NCBI GenBank assembly: GCA_905182985.1
Contig: CAJJDN010000155.1
Location: 181,726 to 245,725, forward strand
Source: Paramecium sonneborni
Taxonomy: Eukaryota > Ciliophora > Oligohymenophorea > Peniculida > Parameciidae
Direction of reading: 5' to 3'
Length of the DNA: 64,000 bases
A program made the translations under genes and the position numbers. The stretch's first letter is position 1. The number at the start of each line of letters is the position of its first letter. The notes below the pieces were generated by a model. It did not search any database and was not told the DNA's origin. It saw only the letters and a program-made list of their open reading frames with translations. Shown here piece after piece: positions 1 through 11,363 of this stretch.

Positions 1-889
<889 letters not shown>

Positions 890-905
890 AATATATAAAC
901 TAATT

Positions 906-2011
906 TCATCTTTATAAAAAACGTTCTAACATTGCCTTAAACATTTCTTACATTTATGAATGATATTATACAGCACGATTCCCAATTTTATTTGAAGTAT
1001 CTTACTGTTTTTCTGCTATTTCTAACATAGTATTATCAAAATGCATTTCTAAAATATCTTTCCATATTATATAATGATTCTCTAAATATAATAATTAATA
1101 ATAATATACATTCTAATCTTTATAGAAGATTTACATATTAATCTTTAGCATTCATATGTGTATGTTTTGATTATACGAAAAAAAGCTCTTTTTCTAATTA
1201 ATCAAATGATTGCTCAAGTTAATCATTCATCATTGTTATTAAATATTCTGATATAACACTTCTCATTAAACTTAATAACTATATTGATTCTTCTTTTTTA
1301 TAAGGATTTGTTTTTTCACGAAATAATTTATCAACGCTTTTCATAAAAAAATCAACTTCTTATTTCTACATTTATTTAAATGAACCTATCATTATCTTAG
1401 ACTCTAATAACTCTAAAGCCTTATATATGTCTTATTCATCATTTGATTCTAATACTAATCAAAACATTTTATCCATCTATTTATACCTTCTTATATTTTT
1501 AGATGCAAATAATTAAATTCCTCAAAACGTTTACTTATATCTTCAGATTAAGAATGTTTTATCTTCCCTAATTCTTTAATATCTCCTTCTATCAGTTTTT
1601 CCTTATTTTATTATACAATCATACTTTATCTCCTATTATACGTTTTATCTTATCAATTGCTTCTGGAAAAGTTTCCCTTAAAAACATTTTCATGTCTTCC
1701 TTCTCATTTTTATGACAAATCTATTATGTCTTCATTGATTTTAATAACTTTTAACTTCAAATACTACTTTATACTTCTTAATAATGCTCTATATATATTG
1801 TCTAACTTTCTTCTTCAAATTCTAAATTTTCTTTTGCTCTTCCCTCTAATTTCTCTAAAGCAGTATAATACTCCAACTATGAAAGGAATTCTTTTATGTA
1901 ATTCATTCGATTATAAACATCTATCACATATTATTCCTCTTTATGCACGTATGCAAAAGTAGCTATAGAAAATAGAATTATTAATAACATTAATATTGAA
2001 AAAACAAGCAT
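906..2011 (-). CDS. Signal-anchored coiled-coil protein of unknown function (329 aa)
   Basis: Not recognised. The protein starts with a strongly hydrophobic segment (MLVFSILMLLIILFSIATFA), so it is either a secreted protein or a single-pass type II membrane protein. The remainder is long, charged and helical with coiled-coil character and few cysteines. Four introns read on the minus strand: 1748-1774 (27 nt, contains an in-frame TGA), 1602-1624 (23 nt), 1455-1486 (32 nt) and 1143-1176 (34 nt). Removing them gives exactly 330 codons. The start is the first Met after an in-frame TGA. It is convergent with the CDPK gene, with 16 bases between the two stops. A plus-strand ORF at 1657-1962 is only its antisense shadow. 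Confidence 0.8.
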
Positions 2012-2561
2012 TATCTTATACTCAATAAAAAAGACTCAAATTTAATATCAATCAATCTCAAATTTTAAACAATTTTTATAAATCCATTTCATTTTCATCT
2101 TACATTCCTAGAAGATCAAAATCAAAAACTAATAACAAAAAATTCCCTTTTATTCATTAATCATCATCTTTTGACTTTTAATAATTATAAAATCATCTCC
2201 TTTAACTTTACAAATAATCTAATTTGAGACAGAAAATTGAGATTCAAGAAAATTTTTATAAAATATTTTTATTTAAAAATCAATTAACGTACATTACAAA
2301 GAAGTCTAATAAAATAATTAATTAAAATTTTAGAAACTAATTAGTTAGATCTTTTTTTAAAGAACTTTATTTGTTAAAATATTTGATGATATTCTTTATA
2401 TAATTATAATTCAAATTCTTAGATTGTATAATCAATAAAAAATTGTATTGTATAAAATTATTGCAAGTTCTAAATTTCTATTCTTTAAAAAATAAAAAAT
2501 TAATAAAATTGAAACAAGACCACAACAAAAATATGAAAAAGATTATTATTAATAATTTGAT
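2012..2561. other. Intergenic, AT-rich
   Basis: This is the upstream flank of the 906-2011 gene and the 3' flank of the 2562-3747 gene. It contains long A/T runs and I see no frame worth calling on either strand. Confidence 0.5.
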
Positions 2562-3747
2562 TCATTATTAATGCATTTCTTTCCAAAATTACATAACTTT
2601 TCCTGACATAATTTAATCGACTAAATTTATGAACTCTTATTCTGGACTATTAGCTGGAAACTTATAATTCTCAACTCCTTAAAACAAATTTTATTTATTT
2701 GGAGCATATAATTAAGTTGAAAAGTCTGGTAATAATAAATTCAAGTGTTTACAATCTTCCGATGTAAATTTAGGAATTGCTGGTGGAAATACCTAAATTA
2801 TTTATTTATTATTTTACTTTTAATTTATCTAAATTTTCTTTTTATTTTTTATGATAATTTTTAAGAAAAATAGCTGCCATTTTTTTAAAGCTTTCTTTAT
2901 CTCCTCCAGTTTATAAATAAGTCTAATAAAGCATTTAACCAACATGAGTTTAAAATTCCATTTTAGATCCAACTAAAATATTTTAAGTTTGTTAATTTGG
3001 TGCATCATTAGCAAGTTAATCAGCTTCATTTACTTTCTTTTATTTTTCTTTTTATTATTTTTATTTTCTTTCTTCTTCTTCTCTTTACAATTATTATCTT
3101 TTGTGTAGAGCTAATTACATTTTTTTCTTAAAACTGAAATAAGTGATATCTTATTCTTCCTCCAATTTCTATTCTTCATTTTCATTCTTATTAGGATTTT
3201 CTGATTATGATCTTGGTTGTTATTTTGTATCTTATTTAACCTATACTTATTCTTCTTATTTTTATTATTGTTATTAGGTTTCTCGTTATAAAATTTCTAA
3301 ATAATCTACCTTATCAACCTTCTATTTAAAGATATTAAGTCTATGATTGATTGTCTCTAATGTAGGTAAAGTCTACCCACCTTGACTATTTCTTATAACA
3401 TCTTTTCCTAACAATTTCCAACCATGTACAAATTACTGTTACTCTGCTTTAGAAATTAAAGTTTGTCTAAACTATATTAAATTATTATACTTATGTTTAT
3501 TTTATTCTGTTTTTTCAGCATTTCCTTCATCCTTCTCTTCTTATTCAAATTTTATAGCTTCTTATAACCCTGGATTTTCAGTAAAAAATTATGCCATTTA
3601 TTCTTTTAAATGGAAAATAGTGTTTGTGTCTGTCTCTGCTTCTTCCTCTTCTATACTGGAATTAAATGAATTATCACTATTCATTGAATCATCAGAAGAG
3701 AAAACTATTGCTTCTTTCTATATTTGAATTTAAGATGCTCTTTTCAT
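2562..3747 (-). CDS. Acidic/Gln-rich hypothetical protein (386 aa)
   Basis: Not recognised. The N-terminal third is acidic and Ser-rich (SSIEEEEAETD). The middle is Gln/Glu/Lys-rich low complexity, probably coiled coil, encoded largely by TAA codons. The last about 80 residues are less biased and may fold (VFPPAIPKFTSEDC onwards). One 25-nt intron lies at 2793-2817; it restores the frame to the C-terminal block and gives 387 codons including TGA. The stop lies 34 bases from the start codon side of no other gene; upstream, the next minus-strand gene ends 34 bases away, so these genes are tightly packed. Likely cytoplasmic or nuclear; no function is assigned. Confidence 0.8.
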
Positions 3748-3781
3748 AAAATATATTTAATTATAATTTATTATATTAGAA

Positions 3782-5053
3782 TCAAAATAAAACTTATTTA
3801 CGTTCACAAGAAAGTTTTATTCGATTCATCTTTAGAATTTCTTTATTTAGGAATTGCACTTTTTATAATTGTTTGATTCTTTTCACGAATTTTTCTTAAT
3901 CATTTTATAAAATCTAAGATTGAATTTAATTACTTGTTTTATACAAATTATCTATATTAATTTCTAAAATTGAATTAAGGGAAGAATCATTTGTCATACT
4001 CACTTTACGAGATGTTAATTATTTTTTAAAGTTTTTTAAATAATGTTTAGATTATTTAACACTTTTAGATACTAGTAGTGTTTTTTAATTGATCTCATTT
4101 ATTTTCACATTATCTTATGGTTTTACATATAAATATGCATAAAATTTAACATCTTTATTTAATGGATCATTCAATATATATTTATCTTTTTCATACTCTT
4201 TAAATAATGTATTTTTCATTTACATCCTTCTTTTTGCTTTATCCAAAATTGACTATTACTCTTACTCTCTTTCATTAATAAAACCTCTTAATTTCTCTTC
4301 TATAACATCTCTTACCTTCTATTTTATAAATAAATCTTAATCTTTACTATCTTTCTACTTCTTTTATTTTTCATCAAATCTCTTTACTCTCAAATATCTA
4401 TTTGTAAAATAATTTACATTTTCATATTCTCGTTATCCATCTGTTCTTTCTGTAATTAGATTCTTCTATTTAAATTTACTTTTATTTTATTCACTAACCT
4501 CATAAAGTTATCTAAAAAGTTATACATCTTTAAGATTAGTATCTTCTGTTTGTTTTGTTTCTTAATTTTTTTAAATTAATTTCTTTATTTTATCAAATCT
4601 TTATAACACTTTGACTTTTTTTTCAATCTCCTAATCAGTCAAACCTTATTGATGTAAAGATCTATATTTGTTTGTTATTTATAATTAATTAGCAAACATA
4701 TTAGCTCGTTTTACTAATTTAATTTTATTTTTAAGTTTCGTTTCCTTTCTATTTAAATGATTACATTCATTTACTAAATTTAAAGCAGATAACTCTCCAT
4801 TCAAATATTAACTAAATCCTAATTTAAGTTTTTCATTGAATTAAAAAGGATTAGGCTAATTCAATGGAGACTAATAGAAAATTGGATCATGAGTATTTTT
4901 TTATTATTTGTTACCCTAATTTTTTTATCTTAGAGTGCTTTATAAATTACCAAACATTTAATCCCATAATAATATATTTTATCCATTAACTTCTACAATA
5001 GATTATTGAGTACTGAAGAATGTTGTATGACTTTTAGAATTCACAGTCAACAT
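3782..5053 (-). CDS. Basic coiled-coil hypothetical protein (423 aa)
   Basis: Not recognised. It is a single uninterrupted 424-codon frame, Lys/Gln-rich and basic, with long predicted-helical stretches such as KKVKVLQRFDKIKKLI and KVRDVIEEKLRGFINERE and no membrane segment. The N-terminus (MLTVNSKSHTTFFSTQQS) is more hydrophobic and polar-mixed than the rest. It sits only 55 bases downstream of the kinesin-like gene on the same strand and 34 bases upstream of the next gene. Such spacing is ordinary for Paramecium and does not imply an operon. A structural or cytoskeletal role is only a guess. Confidence 0.78.
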
Positions 5054-5108
5054 TTTAATATAAACTGTGCAAATTAATTTGATAAGTATAATTAAATATT
5101 GATATATA

Positions 5109-5998
5109 TCATAATCTTTAAATTTTTTACAATATTCTGAATGTTTCCTTTTCATAAATATTTGCAGCTGATACACATACTATCAAATTTGTCAAAGAAC
5201 TGTTACGAAAAGCATTTTTTAATACTTTACTAACTAAATTTCCATTGCATAATAATAATCTTTAAGTTTCATTTTTAGTGTTTAAAATACATTCAATCTA
5301 ACTCAATGCTGTATTATTGAATGATACTTAAAAATAAGATTATTTATACTTTCTTTTAAAATTTGAGGTGTACAATTTAATGCTTTTTGAGAACCCACTA
5401 AATCAACAAATTGAATGGCATAATTTCCAAAATCCAATTTTACTACTAATGGATATGTTGTTGAAAGGTTATTCATTCTACCATTTTATTAAGTTCTATT
5501 CTGATAACCTTAATTGATAATTTATATATATTAATCTGTATTCTATATAGTTACTTTTTTTAAGTTCTAGCAATTAAAACTCTCATTTGATTCAATCAAT
5601 TTCACTTACTATTAATTAAACAAATCAATGATTTAATTCCCTCTTATTTCAATCATACAAATTGAAACATCTTTTTCTTTTTGATTATTAATGTAAAGCT
5701 CACCAATTTTTTAAATAATCCCATTCTCCCTAAACATAGCAGTAGTTTTCCCAGACTAAAATTAATAAATAATTTATACGGAACATTCACCATAAGTAAT
5801 AAACCATTAATCTTGTTCTTTAACTTCATTATTTAATTCTAATTATTAATCTTTCACAATTTAACTAAATTTAAAATCCTAATTCATCATTTTAATTCCA
5901 TCTTCATTCATCTCTAATGAATCAATAGCTCCTCTTTAAATATCACTTTCTTTCAAACCAATTACTCTACAATAAACTTTTAAATTATTTTATTTCAT
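5109..5998 (-). CDS. Divergent, motor-domain-only kinesin-like protein (288 aa)
   Basis: Kinesin-fold protein: an N-terminal beta strand LKVYCRVIG, P-loop region IYQFQSGKTTAMF, switch II FVDLVGSQK, the helix region TALSQIECIL, and the AFRNSSLTNLI segment equivalent to the conserved YRNSKLTxLL, followed by an ETFRIL block. One 23-nt intron (5327-5349) restores frame; spliced length is 289 codons. Most kinesin motor domains are about 330-350 residues and carry a coiled-coil stalk. This one stops at the end of the motor. Catalytic positions are altered: the P-loop lacks the usual glycines before SGKT, switch I SSRSH is not evident, and the switch II Glu is Gln. It is probably a weak or inactive ATPase, or a gene in decay. 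Family assignment is good, activity doubtful. Confidence 0.82.
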
Positions 5999-6076
5999 TT
6001 AATAACCATTTCAATTCATAATTGACTTTTATATTAATTATACTTATTTAGAGAATGATCCATAAAAAATCAAATT

Positions 6077-6574
6077 TCATATCATTTTATTTAAAATATG
6101 CATCACTTTATTCTTTTAAGTCTTAAAATCCTTTTTCATCAAGTCCATTCACTAAGAGATCTTGGAGTATCAAAATCATAATTAATATTTTCTCAAGATA
6201 TTCTATTGTTTTCTGATTAATTAAATTTAAAATATTATTGCTTTCAAAATATATTTATTATTCAATTCTTCAGGGAGAATATCCTTACAAGATTCTCAAA
6301 ATAGTTGAGTTCAACCTGTCCTATCATACTTTGAATATCTTAATATTTATTTTATTGTAACAATTATGATGAACATATTTCCATCAATTAATCAAATTTA
6401 GTTTACAAAAATTGCATATGTAATTGAATGCATTAACCTTCGAGGTAAAGAAATCTATTTTTTAGTTTAATTCTCAAATTCTATAATTAATTAAATTTGT
6501 CTATTAACTTTGCAAGAATCCTTATACTATTATATAGTATGAAAAATAAAGTTCAAAAATTTAAGGAGAAACAT
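6077..6574 (-). pseudogene. Probable decayed gene upstream of the kinesin-like gene
   Basis: Coding-like stretches appear in all three minus frames in succession. One runs from an ATG at 6574 (helical, Leu/Gln-rich), then KGFQDLKEQSDAYFKQ in a second frame, then NYDFDTPRSLSEW and KKDFKTQKNKVMHILNK in others. One possible 35-nt intron fixes only the first shift. No GT-AG pairs of Paramecium size repair the rest, and the frames would run into the neighbouring start codon. Either a pseudogene or several sequence errors; the family is not recognised. Confidence 0.4.
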
Positions 6575-6589
6575 ATAATAGGGATTATT

Positions 6590-7046
6590 TAATTAATAAT
6601 TTTTAATTTGTATCTGAGTTAAGAATAAACTTTGCAATAAAAAATCTGCTGTTTAGCTTAATTTTTTTGGAGTACAATTAGATATTTTGTATTAAATTTT
6701 TGATAGACATTTCAGAATTTTTGAAACTTTCACTATTTTAAATTACTAGATTAATATGATTTAAAATCTTCATTATAATATAGTTTCCCTTCAGTTTATC
6801 AAACAAAAATACCTAATATTTTTTTATTTTCTAATTTTTTTTTAAAGTTAAATCACTTTAAGATTAATGTGTTTTATTATTGAAATATGGATGAAATGAT
6901 AAATATAAATAAAATGAATTTAATGATTATTAAGTATTTAGCTTTTTGTAAAATAACAATATTAATCTAATTGGATAATTTGTTTAAAAAATAAAAGTAT
7001 TTAAATGTTATATAAATAAAAGAATAAAAACAATAATAATTTTAAT
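6590..7046. other. Intergenic, AT-rich
   Basis: No sustained frame on either strand; mostly A/T runs. It holds the upstream region of the decayed gene and of the small plus-strand ORF at 7047. Confidence 0.5.
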
Positions 7047-7241
7047 ATGAATAATCCCAATTAGATTCTTAACGGATATCCATTTGATACACCATTTAGA
7101 ATATAAGATAATAAAGTTGGTGTGGTTGAGATCATACTCTATTCAATAGGCAAAAATCCAATAGTATAAAGAAGAGCGAAAGATGAGAATAGAATGTTTA
7201 TTGAGGGGGCATTTATTAACCGTAATATCTACTAATATTGA
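7047..7241 (+). CDS. Possible small protein (64 aa)
   Basis: Short ATG-to-TGA frame of 65 codons under the ciliate code, with codon use and amino-acid balance like a real protein (MNNPNQILNGYPFDTPFR at the start, then a Val/Ile-rich centre). Glutamines are encoded by TAA and TAG. No signal peptide or membrane segment. It is convergent with the NPC1-like gene. It could be a complete small gene or the last survivor of a longer one. Confidence 0.4.
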
Positions 7242-7347
7242 TAAATGACATAAAGACATGGATAAAAAAATGAGTTATATTTTTTTTGAAAGTATTACTG
7301 ATCGAAATGATTATAATATTTCTTGAAAATATTGATACAAATTAGAT

Positions 7348-8308
7348 TCAATTATAAATATATTCTTCTTCTTCTTGTTAGATAGTATTATTTTTTTTAA
7401 TACATTATCTATAGACAGTGAAACCAATGGCAAATAGTATTGCCCAACCCCATGCAAACAATACATATTGCCATTCAAATCCATAAAAGACTCCTTGTAA
7501 ATATAAATATGATAAAACCTGGTTGTTGATATAAGTTTTTTTCAGAATCGCATGAATCTTCACAAGTATTACAACCGCAAGGCTTTTTGATTTCGAAATT
7601 GTAAGGATCATAGGTTTTGCCATCAGCTGCTTATTAAAAAGTTTGATTGCAATTATCCATATCAGGCATAATCAAAGAGTTTGACTCTGAAAATTCAATG
7701 GCAATTAATTGAAGAGATGATGATCTAAAGAAAGTAATATGATATATACACTCCTTATTCAGCTTAAAAAGTAAAGAATCCACCAGGGGTTTACATGGCA
7801 CTGACTTAGGAAGCAAAGTTTGTTCTTTTACAAGATGAGTATACATCCTAATAATAATAATAATAAGTATAATATACACATGCTACTTATGGATGTATAC
7901 GTAAGGTTACAGTTTACACATCAATAGTTCTGTTGGGATTTCTCGGATCAGTTACATTGGCTCTACCAGTGATTTTCAGAAATTCTCCTTATCTTGGATC
8001 ACATGAATAAACACACCAAAATCTCTTCATGTTTGCAGCACAACTATTAATAATTGATATGTTTATTACATATCACATCCATCCCCATCACTTCCAAAAG
8101 TGGCATCAAGAGAAATAAAATCATTTCCAACACCGTCATCTTATGATTCTGTACAACAAACAGGAGTATTCTAATAGAAACTACATGCACTCATTTTTTA
8201 ATTAATCCAGGGTTCTTTATCTGTTGGTATTGGTTTCTTATTATCATCAAGAGTATATGCACATGGTATTCCATATGTGATATGTATTAATGTAATAATC
8301 CATAACAT
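7348..8308 (-). CDS. NPC1 N-terminal-domain-only protein with one membrane anchor (284 aa)
   Basis: It resembles the sterol-binding luminal N-terminal domain of Niemann-Pick C1. Order: signal peptide (MLWIITLIHITYGIPCA), a Cys-rich block with a CC pair (TPVCCTES), the segment CAANMKRFWCVYSCDPRQGE (equivalent to NPC1 'C..N....FC...CSP.Q..F'), CDVYSSCKRTNF, then CGCNTCEDSC (equivalent to NPC1 CSCQDC...C), and one transmembrane helix (YVLFAWGWAILFAIGFTVY). It then ends after about 15 residues. Full NPC1 (about 1300 residues, 13 helices, sterol-sensing domain) is not present. Introns: 8044-8069, 7848-7877, 7725-7749 and 7494-7518; 285 codons spliced. The 30-nt intron at 7848 is a multiple of three without TGA, so it could be retained. 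Likely topology: lumen or cell-surface domain with a short cytoplasmic tail. Confidence 0.82.
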
Positions 8309-8695
8309 ATTAATTTTTATATATTTATAGTTTATTTAATAGATTATATTAATATATTATCGTAAGAGTTATTTATGGAATAGAAAGATTAATTTTAAAT
8401 AAATAGAATGTATATATCTTTATCAAAACTAAAAATAAATTAATAATTAAGTATAATATAATATTATTTCTAAGAAGTTTACAGAGTCTATTCAAGTGAT
8501 GGGAAGAGGAACTATGTATAATCTTTTTAAATAATGAGAGTTTACATGATGGATATTTATATTACATAAATGAAATATTGATTTGAGATTAAGGTAAAGG
8601 AGACTCTTAAAAATATGACAGAAATTTTAAAAATAATTTTAGTGATTTACCTCATTAATAAAATAAATTGAAAAGTTAACTGTTAATTAAATTTA
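8309..8695. other. Divergent intergenic region
   Basis: It separates the NPC1-like gene (minus) from the IQ protein (plus), so it should hold both promoters. No recognisable motif or frame. Confidence 0.5.
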
Positions 8696-11280
8696 ATGTA
8701 AAACAATTCACCAATAAAAGGTCGACGTATATCAAACCAGATAAAGTTGACAGGGAAGGTTCTAAAAAAGAAAACAGCATCAGAGATTGAGATCGTAGGC
8801 CCTTCTGGAAGAGATATGGATACTAGTGTGGTTGCGAAAATTTAAATAAATTAGTACGAGAACTTGAAATCTCATATGCAACAGTGTTAAAGTGAACTTA
8901 AAGTAGGAAAGAGTACAGAGAAGATAAAAAAAAAAAAATCATTAGATCGTACTGCTGCTATTAAGAAGAGTCAGCAATTGTATAAGAAAAAGAAGAAATC
9001 TACAAAAATTAAAAAGAGTGTTAGTGCAGAAAGAGTAAAGAGCCAAACTATAGAATTTTCATCTCCAGAATGTGTACGTCGTAAAAAGGCAGCCACATTT
9101 TTTAATGAAAAACCAAATAGTTTACAAGATCATCGTGAACGTCTTGGACTTACTTTTTTAAATAAAATAGGGACTAAAAGAATTGATTAAATATTAGAGC
9201 GTATTAAAGTAATTCTATAGGGTTAGGTAATAGAATGTCATCAATAGAACATTCACATCATCCTCCACTTACACCTGAGAAACATCGTTATCCTTATGAA
9301 ATAAAACATTACATGAAAGAGAAAAAGAAATTCTATTCATAATTAGAATCAATTAAATAGTAATCAATGTAAGAGAAAAGAAAACATATAGATGAGAATC
9401 TACGTTCTTTAGCTGAAATTGCTAAAAGGAACTCACTTTCTAATAGTAGATCTCCACCAAGAGATAGTACAAATAAAATTAGTGCAAAACCACTTATGTT
9501 AAGTTATGTAGCTAATCGTAAAAGTACATCACGTAAATCAGGAGTACCAAAATCTTTAAAGGAATAATTTAAATAATTGGAAGCTAGATATAAAACTTTA
9601 AAGAGTAATAGTGATGTTATATCATTGAGAGAATCTAGAAATTATGAACATGAAATGAAAGACTAAGCAGCTAAATGTATTTAGAGATGGTATAAAGGAT
9701 ATAAAACAAGAAGACTTTGGGAAAAAAAGAAATAAAAAAAATTATTTAAAAAATAATAATTATAATAATTAAAAGATACAGAAATTAAAAGATGGGATAA
9801 TTTGAAAATATTTCTTTAAAATCTATAAGTTAAATAAGATATTATTGTAATAGCAGATTTAATTGAAAGTTTAATTAAATATGCTGATTTTAATAAAGAA
9901 AATATACTATAAAATAATGTTGAATAACCTTAAATAAAATTGAAACCATAAAAATTGATCATTGATAAAACAGAAGTATTTCCTCCATAAATTGGTTAAA
10001 TACTTTAACTAAGAGGAGAATTAATAAAAGAAAGAGAAAAAAAAGAAAAATAAATTTTAAAAGATCTATTAGTGTAGGAGAGAATATCACCACGTTCTTT
10101 TGGATTAAAAGAATAAGAAATAGTAAAATGGGGTGAAAAAGAATTAGAAGCTTTACATAATAGTAAATAAGTGATAAAAGATGGATGGTTTAAAGCATAT
10201 GAAACAATTTAAAAGACTCAAAAAGATTTACGTTTTGTGTAAAAATTAGGTGATGATCATTTTAATAAAATGATGCCATTAAGTGTTAGTCAAAGTAATC
10301 TATTAAAGAATCAACTTAATGATTTGAAAATTAATGTATAAATATTGAATGATTAATAATAGTTATTAAGGGCTAGTTATTCTGAAGAGAATCTTTTAGA
10401 TTAAAAAAAGAAGCCACTTCAAAATTCAGAATAATTAGATATTTAAGAGTAGCAATTAGTATCATATAATTCGAATCAATCAAATAAGACTTTGTCATCA
10501 TATATCTAAGGTTTAGAAGTAATATATTACCTAAGTAAGGGATGTTCCATTAGATGTGGAAGAATAGGGATAAATTTAGAATTTACAATATGTTTAGACT
10601 CATGTTGGTTATGTGAAACAATATCTCGAGGATATCAAAATTATAGTTAAAAATCAATATAAGAATCAATTCTTATAGATTATTAATTTATGTATAGGAC
10701 CATCTCCTTTTGAAATCCTAAGATTTTTTAGATTAACTGAAGAAATGTTAGAGTAATCGTTAGATGGTGGATTTGTTCATTAAGCAGTCTTAAACTTGGA
10801 AATATTTTCAATTAAAGAAAAAGTTGGGACTGAGGAACTTTGTGTTAATGAAATGGAAAGAATACATAATAAAGCTATTTTTGATGCCTTTAATGAAGCA
10901 CTTGATTATCATCGTCCATTTGGAATTAAAGGAAGACCATTACCATGGAGAAAGAATGTTATTTGTAGGCAAGTTAACTCTGTAGAAGAAACACTTGAGA
11001 AATCTGCATTTAGAGTTGTATAGTGGGCTGAAACTTTAAGTGGGATTCTATTACCATAAGGTACTTAAGTAGATAATGATATTTTGCCATAAGTTAGAGA
11101 AGAAAGATTAGATAAGATGTTAAAGTAGGAAGTAAATTAGATATTCAATATCCATAGATATTCGAAACAGATGATAGATGGTAAGAATTTGATGAAGAAC
11201 ATACTGAAGTAGCATTGGAGTTGAGTGAATTAATTTTTAATCATCTCATTACTGAAGTTATTACTGAATTAAGAAATTGA
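8696..11280 (+). CDS. IQ-motif protein with DUF4378-like C-terminus (835 aa)
   Basis: Large basic protein, probably cytoskeletal. The N-terminal 165 residues are Lys/Ser-rich. A calmodulin-binding IQ motif lies near residue 319 (CIQRWYKGYKTRRLW). A long Gln/Lys/Glu helical region follows. The last about 150 residues are globular: ERIHNKAIFDAFNEALDYH, then RPLPW and a final helix ELIFNHLITEVITEL. This arrangement resembles DUF4378 at the C-termini of microtubule-associated TRM proteins and of CAP350-type centrosomal proteins; that link is my inference from pattern only. Introns: 9201-9226, 10511-10535 and 11132-11157 (26, 25 and 26 nt), giving 836 codons with TGA. In a ciliate a basal-body or cortical role is plausible. 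Confidence 0.8.
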
Positions 11281-11363
11281 TTAATTTATTTTATATTTTA
11301 ACTTTATCTCATTTTAATTTTATAATTTTTATATAAATAATAAATTAATTAAAATTATATTCA

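Noticed and set aside
1657..1962. Plus-strand 101-codon ORF
   Set aside because: Antisense to exons of the minus-strand coiled-coil gene, rich in Leu/Phe/Ser as expected of a reverse shadow.
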